From: Herbiconiux sp. L3-i23
GTDB taxonomy: Bacteria > Actinomycetota > Actinomycetes > Actinomycetales > Microbacteriaceae
Assembly: GCF_023734115.1 (NCBI RefSeq)
Contig: NZ_AP025737.1
Span: forward strand, 1,054,001 to 1,118,000
Length of the DNA: 64,000 bases
Reading direction: 5' to 3'
The position numbers were made by a program, and so were the translations under genes. The notes under the pieces were generated by a model. It was not told where the DNA came from, searched no databases, and worked only from the letters and a program-made list of their open reading frames with translations. The first letter of the stretch is position 1; every line of letters begins with the position of its first letter. Shown here one piece after another: positions 43,408-56,183 of the stretch.

Positions 43408-44217
43408 TCAGCGGCTCTCGGCGGAGTGGTGGCGACCGATGGGCAGCACCAGCGGGGTGCCCGAGACATCGTCGGCGACGACGCGCGACTCCATGCCGAA
43501 GACCTCGCGCACCATCTCGGGCGTGACCACCTCTGCGGGCGCGCCGTGCGAATGCAGTCGGCCCGACTTCACCGCGAAGAGGTGATCGGCGTAGCGGGCG
43601 GCGAGGTTCAGGTCGTGCAGCACCATGACGATCGTGGTTCCGCGCTCGAGGTTGAGGTCGGTGAGTAGATCGAGCACTTCGATCTGGTGGGTGACATCGA
43701 GGAACGTCGTCGGCTCGTCGAGGAGCAGGATGTCGGTCTGCTGCGCGAGCGCCATCGCGATCCACACCCGCTGGCGCTGACCGCCGGAGAGCTCGTCGAC
43801 CGATCGGTCGGCCAGCTCGGCGACGTCCGTCATCGCCAGCGCACCGGAGACCGCCGCCTCATCCTCGCGGGTCCACGACTGAAGGAACGAGCGGTGCGGG
43901 TAGCGCCCGCGGGCGACGAGGTCGGCGACCGCGATGCCCTCGGGGGCGACGGGCGTCTGAGGCAGCAGGCCCAGGACCTTCGCGACCTCGCGCGTCGGCT
44001 GGTCGGCGATCGCCTTGCCGTCGAGCAGCACCGCTCCGGCCTTCGGCGGAAGCAGCCGCGCCATCGAGCGCAGCAGCGTCGACTTGCCGCACGCGTTGGC
44101 CCCGACGATGACGCTGATCCGGCCGGCAGGGATGCTGAGGTCGAGGCCGTCGAGGACGGTGCGGTCGTCGTAGCCCACGGTGAGGGCCTCGACGGCGAGG
44201 GAACGGGACTGCGTCAC
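43408..44217 (-). CDS. Iron-siderophore ABC transporter ATP-binding protein
   Basis: A 269-residue FepC/FhuC-type ATPase: Walker A VGANACGKSTLLR, Q-loop LLPQTPVAPEGIAVADLVARGRYP, signature ELSGGQRQRVWIAMALAQ, Walker B ILLLDEPTTFLD and H-loop VLHDLNLAARYADH. The RGRYPH block is typical of siderophore importers. The GTG at 44217 overlaps the permease stop. Last gene of the operon. Confidence 0.93.
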   Translation of the reverse strand: MTQSRSLAVEALTVGYDDRTVLDGLDLSIPAGRISVIVGANACGKSTLLRSMARLLPPKAGAVLLDGKAIADQPTREVAKVLGLLPQTPVAPEGIAVADLVARGRYPHRSFLQSWTREDEAAVSGALAMTDVAELADRSVDELSGGQRQRVWIAMALAQQTDILLLDEPTTFLDVTHQIEVLDLLTDLNLERGTTIVMVLHDLNLAARYADHLFAVKSGRLHSHGAPAEVVTPEMVREVFGMESRVVADDVSGTPLVLPIGRHHSAESR

Positions 44218-45251
44218 AGTCGACCTCCGTTGCGGTTGGAACGCGCGATGAGCCAGAGCAGGTAGGGCGCGCCGACGGCGCCGGTCACGACCCCGACGGG
44301 GAAGGTGGTCGGCAGCAGGTTGGCGCCGACGAGGTCGGCCCCGAGGACGAGAGCCGACCCGACGAGGGCGGCGGGCAGCATCCGCGGGGCGCCGGGGAGC
44401 AGACGCGTGGAGATCGGGCCGGCGAGGAACGCCACGAAGGCGATGGGCCCGGCGACAGCGGTGGCGACCGAGGTGAGCCCGACACCGACGAGTACGATGA
44501 GCAGTCGGGCGCGCTCGGGGCGCACGCCGAGGCCCGCGGCGAGGTCGTCGCCGAGCTGCAGGATCGACAGCTGCCGCGAGAGGGCGAAGGCCGCCGGCAG
44601 CAGCAGTGCCATCGCGATGACCAGCGGGAGGACGTCGCCCCAGAACGCGCTGTTGAGGCTGCCGGTGATCCACCGCAGCGCCTCGGCCGCCTTGTACACC
44701 TCGGTGCGCGTGAGCACTAATTGGATGACGGCGAGCAGCACGGCGCCGACGGCGATACCGACGAGGATCAGGCGGGATCCGTGCACTCCGCCGCGCCAGG
44801 ACAGGCCGTAGATGAGGAGGGCGACGACGAGGCCACCGACGATCGCGACGGGGGAGACGGCGGCTCCTCCGAGATCGAAGAAGGCGATCGCGGTGACCGC
44901 CGCGGCGCTCGAGCCGTAGCTGATGCCGATGATGTCGGGGCTCGCGAGCGGATTGCGGAGCATCCCCTGGAACATCATCCCCGCGATGCCGAACGCCGCA
45001 CCGACGAGCAGGCCGACGATCGCGCGGGGGAGCCGCAGACGCCCGACGGTGAAGGACGCTCCGGGGACGTCCTGGCCGGTGATGACCGCGAACACGTCGC
45101 CGAGGGAGTAGAAGCGCTCGCCCACCACGAGGGTGGTGAGGAACAGGGCGACGACGAGGAGCGCCAGCACGAGCGTGACGACGGTGCTGCGCGTCGCGCG
45201 CCGGCGCCGACCGATGACGATGGAGCCGGGATGCAGCCGTTCGGTCGTCAC
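44214..45251 (-). CDS. Iron-siderophore ABC transporter permease (FecCD family), second
   Basis: A 345-residue FecCD permease with about nine or ten membrane helices. LRLPRAIVGLLVGAAFGIAG, FQGMLRNPLASPDIIGIS and VAGPIAFVAFLAGPISTRLL are family blocks. The GTG at 45251 overlaps the first permease stop by 4 nt; the longer open frame reading further upstream is a shadow. Confidence 0.92.
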   Translation of the reverse strand: MTTERLHPGSIVIGRRRRATRSTVVTLVLALLVVALFLTTLVVGERFYSLGDVFAVITGQDVPGASFTVGRLRLPRAIVGLLVGAAFGIAGMMFQGMLRNPLASPDIIGISYGSSAAAVTAIAFFDLGGAAVSPVAIVGGLVVALLIYGLSWRGGVHGSRLILVGIAVGAVLLAVIQLVLTRTEVYKAAEALRWITGSLNSAFWGDVLPLVIAMALLLPAAFALSRQLSILQLGDDLAAGLGVRPERARLLIVLVGVGLTSVATAVAGPIAFVAFLAGPISTRLLPGAPRMLPAALVGSALVLGADLVGANLLPTTFPVGVVTGAVGAPYLLWLIARSNRNGGRL

Positions 45252-46303
45252 AGCTCGCGCACCTTCGCGCGGCGGATCAGCCAGATGAAGAACGGCGCGC
45301 CGATGACCGCGGTCATGATTCCGACCGGGATGTCGGCGGGACGCGCGATGACCCGGCCGAGGACGTCGGCGGTGACCATCAGCACGGCGCCGAGCATGGC
45401 GGAGTAGGGGATCAGCCAGCGGTGCGCGGGACCGGTGAACACGCGGGCGGCGTGGGGCACGACGAGTCCCGCGAAGGCGATGGGGCCGGCGACCGCGGTG
45501 GCGGAGGCGGAGAGCAGCACGGCGGCGATGCCGGCCACGGCGCGCGAGGGGCCGACGCGTCCGCCGAGCCCTTTCGCGACATCGTCGCCGAGGGCGAGGA
45601 CGTCGAGTCCGCGGGCGGAGAAGAGCGCGAGCACCGCGCCAACGAGGAAGAAGGGGAGGACGGGCAGCATGTCCTCGAACCGTGCGCCGCCGACACCGCC
45701 GACCTGCCAGAACCGGAACACGTTGTAGACGTCGGTGCGCACGAGGAGTACCGCGGAGACCAGCGACGACAGCGCGGCCGAGGTCGCGGCTCCGGCGATC
45801 GCGAGCTTGAGCGGGGTCGCGCCGGCCCGTCCGAGCGACCCGATCGCGTAGACGACGAGCGCGGCGAGCACACCTCCGACGAGCGCGAACCAGATGTACT
45901 GGCTCGTCATCGAGATGGAGAACGCGGCGATGCCGATGACGACGCCGAGCGAGCTGCCGAGGTTGATGCCGAGGAGGCCGGGGTCGGCGAGCGGGTTGCG
46001 GGTGATGCCCTGCATCACCGCTCCCGCCACCCCCAGGGCCGCGCCGACGAGGATCGCGAGCAGTGTCCGCGGCACGCGGGAGGCGACCGCCTGCTCCGCG
46101 AAGTTCTCGGGGCGGGGAGCGACGAGGCCGCCGACGATCTCGTCCCAGCTGACGATGCGGGAGCCGAAGGCCAGCGACGCGATCGAGGCGATCAGCAGCG
46201 CGGCGATGCCGATGCCGAGGCCGATCAGCAGGCGCCGACGCCGATGCGCCGGCCCGACCGCGGAGGGTCGGGCCGGCGCACCGGTCGTCGGCGTCTGCGT
46301 CAC
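45248..46303 (-). CDS. Iron-siderophore ABC transporter permease (FecCD family), first
   Basis: A 351-residue FecCD permease. It has VPRTLLAILVGAALGVAGAVMQ, GITRNPLADPGLLGINLGSSLG and AGPIAFAGLVVPHAARVF. An N-terminal 25 residues precede the first helix. The GTG at 46303 overlaps the binding-protein stop. Pairs with the second permease. Confidence 0.92.
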   Translation of the reverse strand: MTQTPTTGAPARPSAVGPAHRRRRLLIGLGIGIAALLIASIASLAFGSRIVSWDEIVGGLVAPRPENFAEQAVASRVPRTLLAILVGAALGVAGAVMQGITRNPLADPGLLGINLGSSLGVVIGIAAFSISMTSQYIWFALVGGVLAALVVYAIGSLGRAGATPLKLAIAGAATSAALSSLVSAVLLVRTDVYNVFRFWQVGGVGGARFEDMLPVLPFFLVGAVLALFSARGLDVLALGDDVAKGLGGRVGPSRAVAGIAAVLLSASATAVAGPIAFAGLVVPHAARVFTGPAHRWLIPYSAMLGAVLMVTADVLGRVIARPADIPVGIMTAVIGAPFFIWLIRRAKVREL

Positions 46304-47334
46304 TGGACCTTGGCGGCCGCGGCGGCGAGGAGCGCGCTGTAGTCGTCGAGACCCCACGCGATCGAGAGCACGGTCGGCGTGCTGAAGGCGGAGGCCATCG
46401 GCTGCGACTCGTCGATGATCGCGACCGCACCGTTCTGCACGGCGGGCAGTGCGCCGAGCAGCGGGTCGGCCTGCATGGCCTCGAGCGTGCCGGCGCCGCC
46501 GTAATTGATGATGATGTCCGCGTCGGCGAGGATGTCGAAGTTCTCGGCCGACACCGTCGCGAAGAAGGCGCCGTCGTTCTCAGTGGCGAGCTGCTTCACT
46601 CCCTCGGAGTCCTCGAGACCGAGCTCGTGCAGGAACGACACCCGGGCGTCGCCGCTCAGGTAGACGTAGTTGGTGCTCGTGTCGCTCGGGTCGACCCACA
46701 GGTACGCGAAGGTCTTGCCGGCGAGCTCGGGGTGCGCCGCGGCCGCGTCGGCGATGGTCTGCTCCGTCTCGGTGACGAGCTCATCCGCTTCGTCGGCGAG
46801 GCCGAGCGCGGCGCCGTTCATGGTGGTGGCTTCGCGCCACGTCGTGAACCAGGGGATCGAGGGGTAGGCGATGGTCGGCGCGATCTCGCTGAGCGTCGTG
46901 TAGTCCTCGTCGGACAGGCCCGAGTTCGCGGCGAGCACGACGTCGGGGGCGGTGTCGGCGACCTGCTCGAAGTTGATGCCGTCGACCTCGTCGTACAGCA
47001 CGGGCGTCTCGCCGCCGAGCTCGTCGAGGGCGTCCTGAGCCCAGGGGAGGATGCCGTCGCCGTTGTCGTCGGCGTAGGTGATGAACGGCATGCCGACGGG
47101 GACGACGCCGAGGGCGAGAGCAACGTCCTGGTTGCCCCAGGCGACGGCGGCGACGTTCTCGGGCTTCGCGTCGATCTCGGTGGTGCCGAACGCCGTCTCG
47201 ATGGAGACGGGGAAGCCCTCGGTCGAGCCTCCGCCTGCGGTGCCTTCGGAGCCGCCCGAGGCGCAGCCGGCCAGAACGAATGCTGCCGCTCCTGCCATGG
47301 CGATGGCGGGCAGAACGGTACGGCGGAATCTCAC
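46300..47334 (-). CDS. Iron-siderophore ABC transporter substrate-binding lipoprotein
   Basis: A type III periplasmic-binding fold lipoprotein. The signal peptide RFRRTVLPAIAMAGAAAFV leads to lipobox LAGC with the cysteine at residue 24. TEIDAKPENVAAVAWGNQDVALALGVVPVGM and EQVADTAPDVVLAANSGL are typical of FepB-like proteins. The GTG at 47334 has AGGAG 10 nt upstream; a GTG at 47343 is too close (1 nt). It is the first gene of the operon, behind an iron box. Confidence 0.9.
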   Translation of the reverse strand: MRFRRTVLPAIAMAGAAAFVLAGCASGGSEGTAGGGSTEGFPVSIETAFGTTEIDAKPENVAAVAWGNQDVALALGVVPVGMPFITYADDNGDGILPWAQDALDELGGETPVLYDEVDGINFEQVADTAPDVVLAANSGLSDEDYTTLSEIAPTIAYPSIPWFTTWREATTMNGAALGLADEADELVTETEQTIADAAAAHPELAGKTFAYLWVDPSDTSTNYVYLSGDARVSFLHELGLEDSEGVKQLATENDGAFFATVSAENFDILADADIIINYGGAGTLEAMQADPLLGALPAVQNGAVAIIDESQPMASAFSTPTVLSIAWGLDDYSALLAAAAAKVQ

Positions 47335-47364
47335 GATCGACACTCTCCTAGTAGGTGATTGGTG

Positions 47365-47383
47365 CCAGGTGAGGCTAACCTAA
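47365..47383 (-). promoter_or_regulatory. DtxR/IdeR iron box of the siderophore operon
   Basis: On the minus strand TTAGGTTAGCCTCACCTGG agrees at 16 of 19 positions with the DtxR/IdeR consensus palindrome. It lies 31 nt before the binding-protein start. Iron-loaded DtxR/IdeR should repress the operon. Confidence 0.85.
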
Positions 47384-47432
47384 CTTGCCCCGCGGTGCCA
47401 CCTGCATCGCCGTCGGTGTCCGATGCGGGCAG

Positions 47433-47438
47433 TACCCT
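47433..47438 (+). promoter_or_regulatory. -10 element of the tlyA operon
   Basis: TACCCT ends 7 nt before the GTG at 47446, with no Shine-Dalgarno. Predicted leaderless start. Confidence 0.45.
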
Positions 47439-47445
47439 CGAAGGC

Positions 47446-47574
47446 GTGGACGACGACGCTGGCCGGTACTCGGTGGAGGAGATCGACGCGCTTCCGCTCG
47501 CCGACCGCGCCGGCGCGTACGCGCGGCTCCTCGAAGACCTGAAGCGCGATCTCGAGGCCGATGGCCGTCAGTGA
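47446..47574 (+). CDS. Small acidic protein upstream of tlyA, 42 aa
   Basis: The product VDDDAGRYSVEEIDALPLAD and so on is acidic and probably helical (AGAYARLLEDLKRDLE). A small gene holds the same position before tlyA in mycobacteria (Rv1693). It overlaps tlyA by 14 nt, so translation of the two is likely coupled. Function unknown. Confidence 0.75.
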   Translation: MDDDAGRYSVEEIDALPLADRAGAYARLLEDLKRDLEADGRQ

Positions 47575-48370
47575 CCCGCAGGCGGAGCGTCTCGACGCCG
47601 CCATGGTGCTCCGCGGGCTCACCCGGTCCCGCACCCACGCCGCCCGTCTCATCGCCGACGGCGTCGTCCTCGTCGGCGGACGCCCGGTGACCAAGGCGTC
47701 TCACAAGGTCGTCGGCTCGGACACGATCGAGGTGACGGCCGTCGACGACTGGGTCAGTCGCGGCGCCCTCAAGCTGCTCGCGGCGCTCGACTCATTCGCG
47801 GTCGACCCGGCCGGGAGGCTGGCGCTCGACGCGGGCGCCTCGACCGGCGGTTTCACCCAGGTGCTGCTCGCGCGGGGAGCCGGTCGGGTGATCGCCGTCG
47901 ACGTCGGTCACGGTCAGCTCGCCGGGGAGCTCGCCCTCGATCCGCGAGTCGACTCCCATGAGGGGGTGAACGTCCGCGAGCTCGATGCCGACGGGCTCGC
48001 GCGGCTGACCGGCTCGTCCGAACGCCCGTCGCTGGTCGTCGCCGACCTGTCGTTCATCTCCCTCCGCCAGGTCCTCGCCCCGCTCGCGTCGATCGCCGCC
48101 GACGGCGCCGACCTCATCGTGCTCGTCAAGCCGCAGTTCGAAGTGGGGCGGGTGAAGCAGGGCGTCGTGCGCAACGCCGGTCTTCGCGCCGACGCGCTCG
48201 CCGGCGTGCTGTGGGCGGCATGGGATGCGGGTCTCGGAACCCTCGGCGTCATCTCCTCCCCGATCGCGGGAAGCGCCGGGAACCTCGAGTACCTGGTGCA
48301 TCTCAGGGCATCGGGAGGGTCGAATCCGACAGAATGGGAAGCCCGACTTCCCGGAATCGCAGGAGCGTGA
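47561..48370 (+). CDS. tlyA: TlyA-family 16S/23S rRNA 2'-O-methyltransferase (hemolysin-like)
   Basis: An N-terminal S4 RNA-binding domain (ERLDAAMVLRGLTRSRTHAARLI) is joined to an FtsJ-type methyltransferase (LALDAGASTGGFTQVLLARG). In mycobacteria TlyA methylates C1409 of 16S and C1920 of 23S rRNA and sets capreomycin sensitivity. K, D and K residues at RGALKLL, VADLSF and LVKPQFE fit the catalytic set. Length 269 aa. Its stop region overlaps the next start. Confidence 0.93.
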   Translation: MAVSDPQAERLDAAMVLRGLTRSRTHAARLIADGVVLVGGRPVTKASHKVVGSDTIEVTAVDDWVSRGALKLLAALDSFAVDPAGRLALDAGASTGGFTQVLLARGAGRVIAVDVGHGQLAGELALDPRVDSHEGVNVRELDADGLARLTGSSERPSLVVADLSFISLRQVLAPLASIAADGADLIVLVKPQFEVGRVKQGVVRNAGLRADALAGVLWAAWDAGLGTLGVISSPIAGSAGNLEYLVHLRASGGSNPTEWEARLPGIAGA

Positions 48371-48372
48371 CA

Positions 48373-49301
48373 GTGACCGATCCCGATTCGCCGCAGCCCG
48401 GTTCCACGCGGTACATGCTCGTGGTCTCGCACACCGGTCGACGGGAGTCGCTCGAAGCGGCGTGCGAAGTCATCACCCGGCTGCGCGCCGAGGGCGTCGT
48501 CCCCGTGCTGATCGAGAGCGAACGCCGCGACCTGTTGGGCTTCGAACCGGCGCTCGACGGACTCGCCAGCTTCGGCGAGGTCGCGCCCGAGGACATCGAG
48601 CTCGTCATCGTGCTCGGCGGCGACGGCACGATCCTGCGCTCCGCCGAGCTGGTGCGCGGTGCGTCCGTTCCCCTGCTCGGTGTCAACCTCGGCCACGTCG
48701 GCTTCCTCGCCGAAGCCGAGCGCGACGATCTCGGCGAGACCCTCCGCCGGGCGCTCGCCCGCGACTACGCCGTCGAGGAGCGCATGACGGTCGACGTGCG
48801 CGTCAGCGTCGACGGCGAGGTGACCTACGAGAGCTGGGCGCTCAACGAGGCGACCGTCGAGAAGGCGAGCCGCGAGCGGATGCTCGAGGTCGTCATCGAG
48901 GTGGGTGGGCGTCCGCTGTCGAGCTTCGGCTGCGACGGTGTGGTGGTCGCCACACCGACGGGGTCCACCGCGTACTCCTTCTCGGCCGGAGGGCCGATCG
49001 TGTGGCCCAACATCGACGCGATGCTCGTGGTGCCGCTCGCTGCGCACGCCCTGTTCGCCCGGCCGTTGGTCGTCGCGCCCACCACGATGCTGGCCATCGA
49101 AGTGCAGCGCCGCACCGACGGCACCGGGGTGCTGTTCTGCGACGGTCGCCGCACCCATGAGCTCCTTCCGGGCTCCCGCGTCGAGCTGTCGCGCTCCGCG
49201 ACGCCGGTGCGCCTCGCCCGCCTGCAGCGCGGCGCGTTCACCGACCGGCTGGTGCGCAAGTTCGACCTGCCGGTCGCCGGCTGGCGAGGACCGGTGCACG
49301 A

Positions 49302-49305
<4 letters not shown>
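48373..49305 (+). CDS. nadK: NAD kinase
   Basis: Phosphorylates NAD to NADP. The diacylglycerol-kinase-like GGDGTILRSAEL motif, LGVNLGHVGFLAE and TPTGSTAYSFSAGGPIVWP are diagnostic. The GTG at 48373 has AGGAG 7 nt upstream; a GTG at 48367 overlapping the tlyA stop is the alternative. Length 310 aa. Confidence 0.95.
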
Positions 49306-53424
<4,119 letters not shown>

Positions 53425-53442
53425 CCGCCGGCCGCCGGTGAG

Positions 53443-54339
53443 ATGACCCCCGACGTCGCGGCGGCGCGCTACCTGCGGCATGTCACCGTGGAGCGCGGTC
53501 TCGCCGCGAACACTGTCGCTGCCTACCGTCGCGACCTCTCCGCGTACACCGAGTTCCTGGCGGGCGAGGCGGTCGACGACGTCGCCGCCGTCCGCCCGGC
53601 GGACATCGCCGCGTTCTCCCGGGCTCTCGCCGAGCAGGGCAAGTCGGCGGCGAGCGTCGGGCGCATGCTCTCGAGCGTGCGCGGTCTGCACCGCTTCCTG
53701 GTCGACGACCGGGTGACCGACGCCGATCCCGCGTCCGACATCGCGCCGCCGAAGCTCGGAATGCGCCTGCCCAAGGCGCTCACCATCGACCAGATCGGCC
53801 GGGTGCTCGACGCGGTGCAGGGGGACGACCCCGTGCGGATGCGCGACCGCGCCCTCCTCGAACTCCTCTACGCCACCGGCGCCCGCATCAGCGAGGCGGT
53901 GTCGCTCGACGTCGACGATCTCGAGGGCGACCGCAGCGTGCGGCTGCGCGGCAAGGGCGGCAAGCAGCGCGTAGTGCCCGTCGGAAGCGTGGCGCTCCGC
54001 GCGATCGACGAGTACCTCGTGCGGGTTCGCCCCGAATGGGCGCGACAGGGTCACGCCACCCCGGCGCTGTTCCTCGGCCCGCGCGGGGCACGGATGTCCC
54101 GCCAGAGCGCGTGGCTTGCGATCCGTGCCGCCGCCGAACGGGCGCAGCTCGACATCGCCCTGTCGCCGCACACGTTCCGACACTCGTTCGCGACGCACCT
54201 CCTCGCGGGCGGCGCCGATGTGAGGGTCGTGCAGGAGCTGCTCGGGCACTCGTCGGTGTCGACGACGCAGATCTACACGCTGGTGACGATCGACACCCTG
54301 CGCGACGTGTACGCGGCGAGCCACCCGCGGGCGCGATGA
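53443..54339 (+). CDS. xerD: Site-specific tyrosine recombinase XerD
   Basis: Resolves chromosome dimers at dif together with XerC. The core-binding SAM-like domain covers residues 1-85. Catalytic residues visible are R148, K171, H243, R246, H269 and Y278 (HTFRHSFATHLL, LGHSSVSTTQIYT). Length 298 aa. Its location next to parA and scpAB marks it as a chromosomal recombinase, not an element integrase. Confidence 0.95.
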   Translation: MTPDVAAARYLRHVTVERGLAANTVAAYRRDLSAYTEFLAGEAVDDVAAVRPADIAAFSRALAEQGKSAASVGRMLSSVRGLHRFLVDDRVTDADPASDIAPPKLGMRLPKALTIDQIGRVLDAVQGDDPVRMRDRALLELLYATGARISEAVSLDVDDLEGDRSVRLRGKGGKQRVVPVGSVALRAIDEYLVRVRPEWARQGHATPALFLGPRGARMSRQSAWLAIRAAAERAQLDIALSPHTFRHSFATHLLAGGADVRVVQELLGHSSVSTTQIYTLVTIDTLRDVYAASHPRAR

Positions 54340-54347
54340 CGCCCCTC

Positions 54348-54353
54348 TACACT
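54348..54353 (+). promoter_or_regulatory. Candidate -10 element upstream of parA
   Basis: TACACT, 12 nt before a small 13-codon frame (54366-54407) whose stop overlaps the parA start. Confidence 0.35.
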
Positions 54354-54365
54354 GGGGGATCGGGG

Positions 54366-54407
54366 ATGGCCGGAGGCGGCCGCGAGCTCAAAGGGACGTC
54401 GGGATGA
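54366..54407 (+). CDS. Possible 13-aa upstream reading frame of parA
   Basis: ATG at 54366 opens MAGGGRELKGTSG and stops at TGA 54405-54407, which overlaps the parA ATG by the usual 4 nt. CGGGG precedes it. The overlap suggests translational coupling to parA, but a frame this short may be chance. Confidence 0.3.
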   Translation: MAGGGRELKGTSG

Positions 54408-55294
54408 CGCACAGCAGTGAAGTGAAGGGTCGAGCGACCGTGGGTACCGAAGGCGAAGTGCTCGGCCCGACCGGAAGACCCAAGCGGGAGTTCCCCGAAC
54501 CGCCGCCGCTGCGCGGACACGGCCCCGCCCGGATCGTGTCGCTGTGCAACCAGAAGGGCGGCGTCGGTAAGACGACCACCACGATCAACCTGGGCGCCGC
54601 GCTCGCGGAGTACGGCCGCAAGGTGCTCGCCATCGACTTCGACCCTCAGGGTGCGCTGTCGGCGGGTCTCGGCGCGGACACCCACGACGTCGTCACGATC
54701 TACGACCTGCTGATCGGCACGGTCCGCGACCCGTTCGAGGCGATCCAGCAGACCAGCATCCCGGGCTTCGACGTCATCCCGGCGAACATCGACCTCTCGG
54801 CGGCCGAGGTGCACCTCGTCAACGAGGTCGCTCGCGAGCAGACCCTCGCCCGGGTGCTGCGCCGCGTCACCGACGCGTACGACGTCATCCTCATCGACTG
54901 CCAGCCGTCGCTCGGTCTGCTGACCGTCAACGCGCTCTCGGCCAGCCACGGCGTGCTCATCCCGCTCGAGTGCGAGTTCTTCGCCCTCCGCGGCGTGGCG
55001 CTGCTCGTCGAGACGATCGAGAAGGTGCAGGACCGGCTCAACCCGGCGATCCAGCTCGACGGCATCCTGCCGACCATGTTCGACGCCCGCACCCTGCACG
55101 CCCGCGAGGTGCTCGAACGGGTCGTCGAGGCCTTCGACGAGAAGGTGCTCGACACCGTCATCGGGCGCACGATCAAGTTCCCGGACGCGTCGGTGGCGGG
55201 CGTCCCGATCATCCAGTTCGCGCCCGAGCACGCCGCCGCGCAGGCCTATCGGCAGCTGGCGCGGGAGCTGGTGGTCCGCGGCGCCGTTGCCTGA
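54404..55294 (+). CDS. ParA/Soj-family chromosome-partitioning ATPase
   Basis: A 296-residue protein with the deviant Walker A CNQKGGVGKTTTTINLGA, Walker A' VLAIDFDPQGALS and Walker B DVILIDCQPSLG. About 45 residues, variable, precede the ATPase. No parB follows; scpA and scpB do. This matches the Rv1708-Rv1710 arrangement, so it is the second, non-oriC ParA. It probably acts with ScpAB in chromosome organisation. Confidence 0.92.
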   Translation: MTHSSEVKGRATVGTEGEVLGPTGRPKREFPEPPPLRGHGPARIVSLCNQKGGVGKTTTTINLGAALAEYGRKVLAIDFDPQGALSAGLGADTHDVVTIYDLLIGTVRDPFEAIQQTSIPGFDVIPANIDLSAAEVHLVNEVAREQTLARVLRRVTDAYDVILIDCQPSLGLLTVNALSASHGVLIPLECEFFALRGVALLVETIEKVQDRLNPAIQLDGILPTMFDARTLHAREVLERVVEAFDEKVLDTVIGRTIKFPDASVAGVPIIQFAPEHAAAQAYRQLARELVVRGAVA

Positions 55295-55298
55295 GGCC

Positions 55299-56183
55299 GT
55301 GGCGGTCCCTGCGGGCTCGGTCGTCCCGCCGCTTCGCGCCGCGCCGGTACCGGCGCCCATGGGCCCGGCCACGGAGACGAAGCCGGCCGGTTTCACGGTG
55401 AGCGTCGGCTCGTTCGACGGGCCGTTCGACCTGCTGCTCAGCCTCATCGCGAAGCACGAGCTCGATATCACCGAGATCGCGCTGTCGAGCATCACCGACG
55501 AGTTCCTCGCCTACCTGCGCGCGCTCGAGGCCGATGCGGCGAGCGGCGACCTGTCGAGCGTCGACGAGGCCAGTGAGTTCCTCGTCGTCGCTGCGACCCT
55601 GCTCGACCTCAAGATCGTCGGGCTCCTGCCTCAGGGGGAACTCGTCGACGCCGAGGACGTCGCCCTGCTCGAAGCCCGTGATCTGCTCTTCGCGCGGCTG
55701 CTGCAGTACCGGGCGTTCAAGGAGGTCGCGCGGCACCTCGGCGAGCGCCTCGAGGTCGAGTCGGCCCGCCGCTTCCGATCGGTGAAGCTCGAAGAACGTT
55801 TCCGCGCCCAGACGCCCGAGCTCGTGTGGACGACCTCCCTCGCCGAGTTCGCGGGCATCGCCGCGCTCGCGCTCGCGCCGAAAACCCTGCCGTCGGTGGG
55901 CCTCGCGCACCTCCACGCCCCCCGGGTGAGCATCCGCGAGCAGGCCGCGACGGTCGTCGCGATGCTGCGCCGCGGCGAGCCGCTGAGTTTCCGGCAGCTC
56001 ATCGTCGGAGCATCGAGCACCGGAGTGGTGATTGCCCGGTTCCTCGCCATCCTGGAGCTGTACCGCGGCGACTGCGTCGCGTTCGAGCAGATCGAACCGC
56101 TCGGCGAACTGACCCTGCGCTGGACGGCGTCCGACTGGAACGACGACCGGCTCGCGAGCCTCGGGGGCGACTATGGCGACTGA
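55299..56183 (+). CDS. scpA: Segregation and condensation protein A
   Basis: The kleisin of the SMC-ScpAB condensin. FDGPFDLLLSLIAKHELDITEIALSSITDEFLAYL is the N-terminal SMC-binding helix bundle. FLVVAATLLDLKIVGLLP and the C-terminal winged helix (LGELTLRWT) follow. The GTG at 55299 is chosen, 5 nt after the parA stop (294 aa); a TTG at 55287 and an ATG at 55359 are alternatives, the last just before the conserved part. Confidence 0.93.
   Translation: MAVPAGSVVPPLRAAPVPAPMGPATETKPAGFTVSVGSFDGPFDLLLSLIAKHELDITEIALSSITDEFLAYLRALEADAASGDLSSVDEASEFLVVAATLLDLKIVGLLPQGELVDAEDVALLEARDLLFARLLQYRAFKEVARHLGERLEVESARRFRSVKLEERFRAQTPELVWTTSLAEFAGIAALALAPKTLPSVGLAHLHAPRVSIREQAATVVAMLRRGEPLSFRQLIVGASSTGVVIARFLAILELYRGDCVAFEQIEPLGELTLRWTASDWNDDRLASLGGDYGD

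Noticed and set aside
45252-46430. Open frame joining the second permease to upstream sequence, which could be read as a permease fusion
   Set aside because: The upstream part is in a different frame from the first permease and reads as Arg/Ser shadow; the GTG at 45251 with a 4-nt overlap is the real start.
53443-54339. Tyrosine recombinase as integrase of a mobile element
   Set aside because: Context (nudix, parA, scpAB) and size fit chromosomal XerD; no att duplication or phage genes.
54404-55294. ParA as a sign of an integrated plasmid
   Set aside because: It belongs to the conserved parA-scpA-scpB block of Actinobacteria; no parB, rep or transfer genes.
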